A stretch of 60,000 bases of DNA. Source: Hydractinia symbiolongicarpus (Eukaryota; Cnidaria; Hydrozoa; Anthoathecata; Hydractiniidae). How positions within the stretch are numbered: position 1 is the stretch's first letter; each line of letters begins with the position of its first letter. The notes beneath the pieces were generated by a model, which was not told the DNA's origin, did not search any database, and saw nothing but the letters and a program-made list of their open reading frames with translations. The stretch lies in contig NC_079882.1 of NCBI RefSeq assembly GCF_029227915.1, positions 12,774,001 to 12,834,000 on the forward strand, given 5' to 3'. The position numbers were made by a program, and so were the translations under genes. Below, in pieces: positions 22,980 through 35,700 of this stretch.

Positions 22980-23721
22980 CGATCTATTAATAGAAACATT
23001 GCCCCTAAACAAAAATTCCTTCTCTTTAGAAGCGTCTACTGTCAGTGGTTACATCACTGGGCTATCACCCATCAAAACCTCAAAGAACAAGAGAAAGTAT
23101 TTTTATTTCACTTTTCACGCAGAAGAACATGTTCGCCGGGCTGTATGTTTCAGTCCAGAAAAACGTGAACTGTTGAAAACCATTCAAGAAAATTCATCTG
23201 GGTGTGTGATGAAAAAAAATCAAGTTTTCCATTGAAGATATTCTTGTTTTGACTATTCATCTGTCAGAAAAGCTGAACAAAAGTTTGACAAAACAAGTCT
23301 GTAATATACCTTTAAATCCATTAGTGATATTCTTAATGAATCCGCTCTCTATGAAAGAGTTCATTTGAAAGGAGTTGTCGCAAACATGTCCGAAATAGAA
23401 AATGCTACTCATAATGATAAAAATTTGAAAGATCGTAAAACTGTGATGTATGATAACACTGGATCTATCCAAGTTACTTTTTACGGAGATTTAACCAATA
23501 AAGTGGAGGAGGATATGTGCTATGAAATAACAAATGCAATGGTTCATAAGTTCAAATCACGACGATTCTTAAAGACAACTGAACAGACAGAGATAACAGT
23601 TTGCGAAAACGAAGACATTGATATTAGTACTAAGATTGCTGTCAATGATGTACAGAAAGAAATATTAGGAAAAGTGTCCTCTATTAAAATGAAGTCGTTT
23701 AATACAAAACAAGACGTATGA
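22980..23721 (+). pseudogene. RPA-like OB-fold segment beside the Helitron helicase
   Basis: Two frames, 22999-23235 (EASTVSGYITGLSPIKTSKN, HAEEHVRRAVCFSPEKREL) and 23365-23721 (LKGVVANMSEIE, DNTGSIQVTFYGDL), are joined by a shifted stretch. The pattern of a beta-rich GxV...K...D.TG.I.VTFYG block resembles OB folds of replication protein A and relatives that bind single-stranded DNA. Plant Helitrons are known to carry RPA-like genes. Position and strand suggest this belongs to the same element, although 300 bp of unassigned sequence separates it from the helicase. It could instead be a separate element or captured host fragment. Confidence 0.45.
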
Positions 23722-26700
23722 TATACGCAAACAACCTCGCGAATAAAGTTTACAAAAAGCTGTCTATCAAATTGGGATTTTTGTTACGAAGTTAGACACG
23801 ACATATTTTACTATTCAGATACGCAATAATATTTGTTACACACTTATTTTTCAAAATTGATTTGTGAGACCTTCCTGAACGGAAAATTCCTCGAACTTTT
23901 AATTTTAGATGGGTTCGTCTTGGGTGAACCGACTGACAGGAAGAAGAAAGACCACAAACCCACAAACCCCAAAATTTGCGAAATTTATTAATTCAGTTAA
24001 TTCTGTCTACATTTACTTTAAAAAAGTTTGGTAGAAACACCTTTATTTACTAGTTAGTTAAACAAGTGTTTTGAACACTTGTCTCATCTTTTTAAGAAAG
24101 AAAAAAGAAAAAAAAAGTAAAAATAGTTACCAAGATGAGATTCGAACACACGACGACTCCCGTGTCGGTGCTCAGGGAGGCAAAAATTTCCATTCTTGTA
24201 GGACACATTTGCGTTTTAATACAAGCTCACGAGCTTGTAATTATTATGCACTAATTGACACGCATTATACTCGCCAGTCCTAATCAGAGGTCTGATCGGG
24301 GTGAAGCATTCTCTGTTGAGAATGAAATACGGATGTGCTATGATAAATATTCACTTATATGTATACACACGATCCGGATAAACTATCTGAGTTCATCACA
24401 TATTGCCGCACGTAGTGTAGTGGCTTTGTTTGAATAATTTTGTTCGTACAAATCCATTGGACCTCATCTGCTATTAACTTTTTTGTTTCACTGCACATCT
24501 GATTCGCGGTGTTGACAAAAGAAACATTGGAATGGCTATCCCTTCGAGTTTCCCGTCGCATAAAACGGTGGAGAGGTATCAATCGTTTAAAAAAAGAAAA
24601 GGTAACTTGTCTAATTCTACGTTCGCCGAAAGGGATAAATCAGGCTCTCCGAATTTATGCAACCCTTTTACAATGTTTTCTTTTGGCGTAATTTACCAAA
24701 AAGCGTTCTCGCTATCTCCATAGCGGTAATAAACTTGCGGCTAATCAATTATAAATTTCCCGGGTAAAGAATATAATTTCAATTGAGAAATGATTTTCTA
24801 CGTGGAACGCACTCATAGCAAAATTTGTCTCGCGGTAGTGTTGTTGAAAGCGAACTCCACAACTGCCTTCCAATCATGGTCGACTCACATGATCAATGTC
24901 CTCTTTCTTTAAAGCGTCTTGAATGGAAGCGCCTCAAAGAGCATTCAGGGTATCTTTCGGACGACGGTAGTTCAAAGACGCCAATAAAATCCGTCTCATC
25001 TTATAAAAAATTTATGCTTTTCAAAAACAAGATATTATTGCAGATATTCTAATATATGCAGATTTAAAATATATAAAATATTCCTATAAACTTATGCACT
25101 TGTTTTTGAAATAAATACATTTCATATTGGGCACATACTAAAGGAACCATTGATGACATGTTTTTTATAATCTCAAAAAGTGGACAGTCTGAAAAAAATT
25201 GTCTATTCATTATTTAAAAAAAGGCAAAAAAAAACATTTTTTAACATTTTTATTATCCTGGATGGGAAGACAATTAATTTTGATATATATCACACCCTAA
25301 TCTGAGCATAGGTTATGGAAAATAGCAAAGGACGGCTTCTTTATTACGTGGTGTCATTTGTGAAGAGTAAGCCAATGAAACAATTTTTTAAATCTATGTA
25401 CAGAGCACTTTGATTGCACTCACATAATTAATAATGCATTCTCGTCCCCAAAGATAAAACCTCGAAAGTAGTTTTGGACCCGTCTGGTCACGTCATGTGT
25501 TCTGACATGGTACTAGGTGGCCCAAAATCTCAAAATAAATACTATCAAGATGTCACCATCCCCAATTATCAAACACCAGAAAAAGATTTTTCAAAATCTT
25601 GTGAATCAAATTAAAATAAAAAACGTCTTTTTTAAATTTTTTACTTAAACTTTTTACTAAAACTTTTTTAAATTTAAAACGTCCTCTTCTTTCACTTGCA
25701 CTACTCATAGCATTTCTTTGCATTATCTAAGTTCTAAGTCATAATTTCAACCGCAAAGTTTAGTTGTGTCGCTTTCACAAGTTTCAGCGCTAGCCAATAC
25801 TATGGACAACATTGTTGAAACCTGGGTATTTTCGAAAAAAATGTGGTTCTGCTTTATAATTTTCCGATTTTTGTTGCTGATATCAGCATATTTTACCCTC
25901 GAGTGTCACTGTATATACTGTATCCTGTATATATAGGAAAAATTGTCTATAAAAATAGCTGAGCCAACGAAACCTTAGATCTGCAATTATCAGCTTATTA
26001 GTCCTTGGCCCATGAAAAATTCAAAGGTGAATCACTCATCGTACATATTTCTTGTAAGTACCAAAATATTTTTGTTTCTATAATGATAGGTACGATTAAA
26101 GAGCTCTTTCATTTACAAAACTCCTGTTTTTATATTGGCTCAGACGGCGAGTATTATAACATAGATTGACACAGGCTAACAAACGTGTGCGTAAATCACT
26201 TTGTTAAAAGAAAAGCATGAAATGCATGGATAGGGTGAAAGAGCTGTGGACTAAAAACCACAGGCCTAATAAAAAGGTTAAAAAATTTTAGAAAATATAA
26301 AATGTTTATGTCATTCTTTGTTTTAAACGTATTTTTGTTCTTTCTGTCTTTACAAGCAAAGAGAATATTTTTATTTACCTGAAGATTCAGGACGCTTTCG
26401 TAAACCTGAATAAAAGTTACATTATTATTGACAAAAAATAGAAAAAAAACTCCTGTATATATAGGGTGACCCTTAAAGAGGTAAAAACTTCATTGACATT
26501 GGGTACATAAAATTCATGAATTGGGGTGTTTACTAAACTTTAATTTTCAGGCAGGCACTATTTTCTATAGCATATGTGTTTGTTAAAAAACGGTCAACTA
26601 TAGACGCTTTTTTACATTTATTATTTAAGACTAACTTCAAAAGCTATGGAAACATCTCACAATTCCTGTAGAGTTTATATTACATAATATAAATACTTGC
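23722..26700. other. Spacer holding no firmly recognised gene; MED8 3' end expected here
   Basis: The C-terminal exon(s) and 3' UTR of the minus-strand MED8 gene should fall here, but I could not place them. Around 24128-24170 the minus strand carries a GTTCGAATCTC B-box-like sequence, possibly a tRNA-derived SINE end; no A box is convincing. The remainder is AT-rich. Small frames around 24.3-25.1 kb show no family resemblance. Confidence 0.4.
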
Positions 26701-29700
26701 CTGCTCCTTGTGTTATAGCAGCAATTAATATATTAGTATCTTTTTCTGATGGTGCCAGGTTGGCTTGCTGCACTGTGTGATAAAAACGCAGGCATATCAA
26801 CAAACTGTCGTGCTATGAAACTCTAAATATTCATTAAAAAACATAGCTACCTGCCGACTCCGCATCCCAATCGTCACGTTCTGCTTGAATTAAATCCAAC
26901 AGGGTCGCTACCATGTCATTCAGCATACTTACTTGACGCTATATGTGAAGAGAGTTTAATAAAGGTTAAAAGATGTGTAATCTGAATCTGAAAAGATTGT
27001 TTGGATTGTAGTGGTGGAGAATGGATAATACATAAAGCTTTGGACTAAAAATAGCAGTAAAAACATCACAGTTTTGACGTACTGCTTATTGCAAAAAAAA
27101 TTCGATAATTTGAAAATGTTTGGGGTGGCTATTTTAAATGCATTTACCAAAAAAAGGAGAAAATAATCAGTTACTGATCCAAAAGACAAATGGTTTCATT
27201 ATCTGAAAACTGCTAAATATAACTAGTATATAGTTGCAACTACTTGCCGCCCTTGTTTACCATGATACGACAGTTGTTCTTTCAAAGCTGATACATATGC
27301 ACCCCTTATTTTCCAAAGCGATGATTAGCCCCAACACCAACATTGACCCCAGGGCTGGTTCTCTTTTTGTAAACCCTTGGGTCGAGGTTGCACCAACACG
27401 CGGAGTGCACAATGAAAGGATACTCAGTGTGTTTTATCTGATCACGTGTGCACATTCTACCTCCGCAAGCTTCTATGCTAGGTTTAAATCTGAAAGTTAC
27501 ATGCACATTCGATTTTGTTTCTAGTGGATTTTTTCAAGAGCAGCAAACAGTCTATAACTATTAAGATCCGGAAAGAATAACAAAATATTTCCAATTAAGT
27601 TTTTTAGAGAATTATTTTGAACAGTATTATATACAGTGATATACGGCTGAATTTCTTGCTACATTCTACCTCACTATAAATTGGATTATATTTATACTGT
27701 TTTGCATGCACAATTGATACTTTCAAAATGTTTAAAATGCAGTCTGTGAAGCTTTTAAAATAAAACTTTATAAATATTTATTTAAAAAAGGAATTAAAAA
27801 ATCCCAATCAAAAAATAAGATTTCAAAAAATAAGACACACGCATAAAAAATGTAAAACTATATATCATACAACATAAAAATATAAAAAAAAATCAGGCCA
27901 ACGATTACTTTAAAAATATTAAAGCTGCGGGTCTACTATTGACCTGCAGCTTTAATATTTTTAAATCAAATTTATAGGTTAAAAAATAATCTATAAAATC
28001 TGCAAAAACAAAATCTATAGATAAATGAATCAGTTCATGTCAATGGTGGCAAGTTTTTCTGCAACTTTAAGCCAAAAAACCTTGTGGTTTACTGGTTGTA
28101 ACGTATCAGAAGGACTTTTCCTTTGATCATTTACAAATACGTCCTTTATATTTCCAGTTAGGAACTCTATTAAATTTGTCCTTTTTTTGACTCTAAAAAT
28201 AATATATAATTGATCAAATAAGCAATCCAAAAATGAAGTTATAGTTTAAGGATTAACCAGTCACATGCAGGTAAAACAGACAAAAATCATTTGTCAACAA
28301 CTATATAATGGGTCTTTTCAAAAATGCGTACATACTATAAATCGTCAATCTTATACTCCATTGCATATGCTTTGCTTTCGACTTACAGATCACTCCTCCC
28401 CGAAAAATCAACTTAAAGACTATTAATTATAACACGTTACTTGAAAAAAGGACAATTGGTAACTGTGGCAGGTCTAAGGTGTTAAAGTTGAAATAACAAC
28501 GCACTTTTTGCAAAAAGGGCACCGAAAAAAAACCACACATTTTTTAAAGCGTATATAGATATGTAAGCCCTTCGAAGACCCCCTTCTCCTTGTACACTTT
28601 GATACGCTTTTCGACTACCTCTCTGCCTTCTTTTCCTTTGAGCATGCTAGTCATGGTGGGTGGGTGGTTTCGTGAAGAACGCCAGAAGCAACTGTAGAAC
28701 TTGTGCAGAAAAATCTTGGTTATCATATAAAAGCTGCAAACGCAAATACACACTTTTAGCTACACACAAAGAATGAGAATTTCTAAGTGGGCTCAGTGAG
28801 TAAATGCGTAACTGTGTTGCAGTTTATATTTTAATAAATTTTTTTTGTGTACATTTTCTGAAGTTTAGCCGAATGTCAATTGGACGTTTAGAAAAATGCG
28901 AGTGCTCTCTCTTTCCCAAATCCAAACTTACACATTCTTTTTGCGCAGCTGAATTTCAGGGGTGACTACTTTACAGGACTTTACAGAACTTTAAATAAAG
29001 AAAAACAATTAAAATACTGCAGCTACTTACATTACATAGACATATAGCTAGCTACCTCCTCCAGGGTGTAGGCTTTTTAAGCAGTGTTCAAATGATGAGT
29101 CCAGCATGGAAATTGATCTAGCTAGCTATCAACATTATCAACAAAGTATTTTTCACAGCTATGTAATGCAAGAATGTGTCATCATTAAAGATTCTTCCAG
29201 ATCACTGTCATCATCGCATGAGTGTCAATTACACCGTGATACTCACTCAAACCTTTCTATGGTCGCCGCCATGAGTTTGATTGCCCAAACCTGGCTTTTA
29301 AGTACAGTTTTACAATTTTTTTAGGTTCTATTCGTTTATTTTAAAGTTTGTGCTACTTCGAAGCTGTACTACTTAAGTAGTTTGTTTACACGAAATCAAG
29401 TAGCACAGCACGAAACGCAAGATTTCGCTCAGCAAAAAAATGTTTTTATTCACGTCTGGCGGACTAAGAGTCGAACCTTATGGGGCGGCAATAAAATGTT
29501 AGCAATTTAAAATTTTTGTTGCAGGATTAGTTTCACAAAAAAAAAAACAATTTTTAGGGGAGATGAAAAATACCTGAGCGTCATCAATTTGAATAGATGA
29601 AGCTTGCATAATCAAATGCTGCTCCTCTTTCTCAACTTCTGGTTCATATTTCGTGCGCATAGCATCAGGGACTAAAGAAATAAGAATTATAGCTTACACA

Positions 29701-32700
29701 ATAAATTGACTAGCCACAGAAAGGATAACAATAAAAATATCGACGTACCCACTTCATGGTTAAATATAGGTATTCGATTTTCAGTGAAACCCTACAAACA
29801 TTTGTTGATATAAAAACAATTAATGAATAATTACACAAATTAAAAAATAACTACAAAAATTATAATTGAATTTAACATGGAAAAGAATGTTACACATCTT
29901 CATACAAGAATGTCTACTTTTAGCAAAATTTCCAGAATGTGAAATTTTCACTAACTTTTTAATTTTACATCAAATTTCAGCAGCGGAGGAGTTTTCGATA
30001 AAAAAATAAATAAAATCTTACGTTCATAATTTGTGAAAATTTCTGTTTACGTTTATAATTTGTGAAAATTTCTGATTGTGAAAATATTTGACATTATTAC
30101 CCGGGAGGGTGGCATCATTATTTTCGAAAATCGTGCAGTGTGAATGGTTAAAACTTACGTCATAGCGGGCAATATTCCACGGTATTGCCAGCTACCATAG
30201 CAACCGTGTATATAGTTTAAATACGGTAGCATTAAATGTAAATAAACACGGAAAAAAGTAAACAAAACGCGAAAAAGAAGTGAAACTTACTTTATCTTTT
30301 TTGTAGCTACGATAAAAACCTGTAATGTTTACACGATATTCCATTCAAAAAAAAAAAATTTTTAGTTCGAATGTCCATTCCATGGGAATAGTGTCTATAA
30401 AGACATGGTTTTTACATCCTGCTTATAATGTTATAATTTTTGTAAAATGCAGCACCTGGATAATAATCCATATAATAACTGCTTATTTCTGGCAATACCT
30501 TCGAATATCACGTCACGCTGGATTCATCTATAATTTTTTTCACATTACCTGTGCACTTTACCACATGCAATATGACAATTGGAACGAATTTTATAGAATT
30601 TAAAGTGTGTGTGTTAAGTTATTTATTATTGTTTTGTTTCTGATTTTGTAATCTAATGGGCGATGACTGTATGCACTGAAATGACTGATTTTTCTAAATT
30701 TTGATGTGTTTCGTAACCTTTTGGTGGAAGATTGATGCAATATACGACATGCTGAATGAAATTATTTTTGTTGATTTAGATGTGTTTCTCAAAAACCAAT
30801 CTGTTTTACATTTTGTGTAAACTTTTGTTTACGAACCGTATACAATGTTTCCAAAATAATGATCTTTTTTAATTCAAGTTTATTCTTTGCTTATTGATTT
30901 TTTGATATTTAGGTTCAGAATTGTTGGTAAAGGGCAGTACGGATCATCATACTAAAAGAGAAAAATTTTTGTGTTCTTAACTGGTTGATTTTTACACTGT
31001 GTGTAAATTTTTGTGGGAGAGAATGGTATGCAACTGAAATGACTGATTTTTGTAGATTTGCGTTTAATGTTTTCTAAACTATGGCTTTTTCATATTTTTG
31101 TATAAGCTTTTAAGGGAAAGACAATATTTATAATGTGTAAAGAACTTATTTTTGTTGATTTGTGCTAACTCTTGCAGGCCAACTTTTTGACATTTCAGAA
31201 TAAAATACTGAGGGTTTTCAACATAATCACTTATAAGATGTACATATTTGAGATGCGTTATTTCTGACATTGTTATTATCCGTGTTGTGACTGTCGGTGT
31301 TCTTACTGTCGGTTTTGTGAGTATTGGTGTTGTGAGTGTCGATGTTGTGAGTGTCGTTGTTGTAACTTTTTATCAACTAGATTTTGCACCTTGCAAGCTG
31401 TTCTTTTTTTATTTTGTGTAAGATTTGACATTTAACATTTTGTGTAAGATTTTAAGAACATTTTTTTTCTATATGCATTTCTTACGTCAGCAAAAAACAT
31501 CTAAAGCAACTTATTTTTTTAATGACCTTTTGCCTAAGTGGATTTTTCCACGGGCCTTATCGACTAGTCTCTTATAATAATACAGAGCTTCTGTCTGTGA
31601 CTTTTGCAAAGTGGATAAAATTTCTTTGATAAAGTCTACAAAACATCGCCTATAAATTTGTTCTGTAAATTAGCAAACTTTGACGTTAGAGCAATATTGA
31701 CGTCAAAGGAAAGTGTATTAAGATTAGGGAAGCCATTGCATTGCACTTTTAAATTTAAGGCTAAATAACTTGGAAACGGATGGAAATAACTGACGTCCCT
31801 CCTGCGTGGGTAACTAGGGACCACCTGGGACCAATTTGGGTAAGTTTCCCAAACCTGAGTTTCCCTGAATCCGTTTCGGAATGGACGGTTTGATGACGTC
31901 ATCACAAAACCTACAAACCCCAATATCTCTGCAACCGTTTGTCAAAAGTCCATGTTCCTATACATTTTCTTGATCAGCATTTCAAGATCTATACGATGAG
32001 TGCAACGGGTGTACAAATTTGTGAAGAATTTTTTTTTGGAACTTTTGGTAGGGACTTTGCTGACGTCAGCAAAATTTTTAAGCCCTTATATCTCCTTAAG
32101 CGTTTGTCAAATACATACAATACTATACATTATTTTGATCAACGTTTTAACATCTACACCTTACAGACAACGAATGACTAAATTTCACCAATTTTCTTTT
32201 TGTATATGCACTGCTGACGTCAACAAAAAAACTAAAGCAACCTATTTTTCCATTGTTTTTCTGCCATAGTGGATTTTTCCACGGGCTTTACTGACTAGTC
32301 TATATAATAATACGCCAGTTCCGTGTCTCTGTGACAGGAAAAGTTGATATCGCCATTTTTCTTTGATCTTACCGAAATTTTCTTTGAAGTAACCGAAAAA
32401 TGCATGTCTAATATGTTAAATTTTCTGACGTTACGGCGCGACACCAATAACACTACTTTAACGTCAATATCCTATATTAAATTAATGAAGCCATTACAGT
32501 GCACATAAAACTTTGAGGCCAAATAACTTGGAAACAAGGTGGTGACGTCAATGATTTTTCACCGCGTGGGTAACTAGGGACCACCTAGGACCAATTTGGG
32601 TAATTTTCCTAAATATGGGTTCCCGAATCCGTTTCGGAATGGACGGGTTGATGAAGTCATCAAAAAACCTTTAAACCCTAATATCTCTGCATCCGTTTGT

Positions 32701-35700
32701 CACAAGTACACTATCCTATACATTTTCTTGATCAGCGTTTCAAGATCTATACGATGAAGGCAACAGGCATACACATTTCTGAAAAAAAAAATTTGTGTTC
32801 TGACATGTCTCTGCTGACGTCAGAAAAATTTAAATGACGGTTGTTTTACTCTGTTAATCTCCCTAAGTGGATTTTTCCACGGGCCTTATCGACTAGTTGA
32901 CCTCTAATACAATAATAACCAATTACCCCCCGGTTGTACCGCAAAATATCGCCCGAGGTCTAAGTGCCGACCGAGCATGCAAGGTCGGTGCAATGATTGA
33001 CTCATCGTATCGACCTCGCAAGCCCGATCTATACTTTTGACGTCGGGTAATATTTCTCGGTATAGATGGACAAAACAGTTTATATTGTATTTATTAACTG
33101 ATGCTATTTTCCAGATTTTGTAGAAACCAGGATTATTTTCTAAAAATTTACTTGTGACAAGGTTGTAAAAACCAGGTTTTGTTAAAAAAAGAAAACGTTC
33201 GATTAGAATTTCATTGTTTCAATTTTTCAAATACATGTACAAAGAGAAAACAAAACATTTGAATAACTATATATAGAACTTTTTTACAAGTTTATTCTTC
33301 GTCAGAAGAAGAGTCTATCCCACACAAATTCGACGTAATGGGGTAATCGGTTGTTATTGTATTAGCATTGCCCTCATAAACAGTTATTATAGGGTTATTA
33401 TTATAAAATCTATATCAAAGACCAAATTTGTATAATTTCTTATTATCACTAAAAAAACACTTACTGCTAACTCCTCATCGTGCTCCTGAGACACAAGAAT
33501 GGGTAAAATGCATAAATTTCGCAGTACTGGCATTCGATCATTCTTTAGAACTTTGTTCAACGTATTGATTTGACCTAAAAGGGTCCAAAATCCATTGACG
33601 AAAACATGAAGGTAAACATAACAGTAGAATTCACATAACCTAAATTTTATTGTTAATTCTAAGTTACCATAATAATTTGAAATAGCACCTAACAAGTTTA
33701 AGCACTTCCCAGTCCCATGGATTTTTTAATGGTCTCTATTTTATGCAAAAATTCAAGTTTACTGGTTGTAAAATTCTGATACTATATAAAAGCTATATAC
33801 AACCTAAAGCTAAACTTTTTAAAATATGTAAGTCATAAAAGTTCCCAGAGCGCTAATTTAATCATTACGCCAAAGAGCTGTCACTATTATATTTTTTCAT
33901 CTTGGCATGTTAATAAATTCACCTTTATAAATCTTAATTATGACATCATGCAGTATAATTGTAACTGGAAACATTTATCCCCTATATTGGTCACAGAGGA
34001 TATGGTTACAGCTGCCAGCAAGAAGATAAAGCAAGAAAATCAGTTGGACCATCAGGTGTGAGAGCAAAAAAGAAGTATCAAAGGTATAGCAATCGCATAA
34101 CGACAACTAGTAAAAAATAGTACTTGGTTTATCAAGTAAAACTAAAAACCTTACTACAAAAGTTAAATGGCCCCGCATCATGTACACTAAAGGACTTGTT
34201 GCAAATTTGATGTAATCTCTGGGTTCATAAAAAAGATGCTAAATGGCCTCACATCATGTAATCTAAATGACCTGTTGCAAATTTGATTTAATCTCTGGGT
34301 TTATAAAAGATGTTTGGGACACTCCCCTAAATCCAAATCCTACTAATAATTTAAAATGGCCTTGTAGCGTTTGCAACAAGAATGTTTTACGTAATCAAAA
34401 AGCTATTCAGTGTGACCTTTGTGATAAATGGCGTCACATTACATGTGATGGGACATTACCAAAAACCTACAATGATCTAACCGCAAATGAGCTTGACAAT
34501 AGCTGCTGGTATTGCCTTTGGTGTGTCGTAAAATTTCGTTATGAAAACATTCCTTTTACCCTATTAGATAATTCAGAAGTGCATAACCTAAAGGATCTTG
34601 ACTCTATTTCAACTAGTCACAATATTCCTAATGCAACCATAGTATCTAATGCTAGCCAGCTTGATTTTCAGTTCAAACCTAACGATAATATTGGTGATGA
34701 TGTACAAGAAATTCCTAGTCTAGTGGACAGTCACTATCATACTGTCCAGTCTTTTTACAATATTAATGCTAAAAATAAGCTGAATCTCTTTCACTCAAAC
34801 GTCAATGGCCTTGAATCTAAGTTTGAAAATATACATCAATTTTTATCTGACTGTCCTTCACTCCTTGATATCATTGCAATCTCAGAAACATCTGAGTAAA
34901 ATGATGGATTTCTTTCCAACATTTCTATTGCCGGTTATAACAACTTTTTATGCCAACAATCAAAGCTAAAGGTGGTACACTCCTTTTTGTTAATAGTCTA
35001 AATCTAATCAGTTCCAGAGTACTTGGATTGAGATCTCTAGCAAAACAAATAAAATCATTATTTATGGTTGTATCTATACCAACATCCTAGACAAAATTTA
35101 GACGATTTTCTTTTTTATATGGAGCATGTCCTTATGAAATTAGCCAAAGAAAATAGAGAAGTTTACATTTGTGGTGAGTTTAACATAAATCTTCTACAAC
35201 TAGAGAAAGTTAGCTCCTTGCTTAATTTTTATAACTTACTCTGTAGCTATAGCTTTCTCCCCCTTATTCAACATCCTTCTAGGGTGGTAGAAAATTAAAA
35301 ACTTTAATTGATAATATTTTCAGCAATAATATCTGGGATAAAATGTGTAGTGGGAACATCTACTTCTCCCTATCAGAGCACTTTTCCCAAATTGCTTCTG
35401 TAAATAGCTCAAAACTAGACTCTAAGCCAAAGATTGTATTTTCAAGGGACTTTTCAAAGTATGATGCAGATGCCTTTAGAGACGATATCTCAATTCAAAA
35501 TTGGAAGATTGAAGGTGAAAGCAATAACTTAATGAATGATTTTTTATGGCGGCTTGAAGGCTGTGTAGATAGAGACATGCACCTATGAAAAAACTAACTT
35601 TTAATGAACTGAAACTTAAAACTAAACCTTGGATTGACCAAAACCTCTCAAAAATGATCAGGTTAAAAAATAAATTGTTTACGAGAAAAAAAGACAACCT

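Noticed and set aside
24128-24170. A minus-strand tRNA or SINE head
   Set aside because: Only a B-box-like GTTCGAATCTC is visible; there is no A box or acceptor pairing.
28030-28192. An alternative last exon of MED8
   Set aside because: Its phase does not fit the preceding exon, and the sequence does not resemble the MED8 tail.
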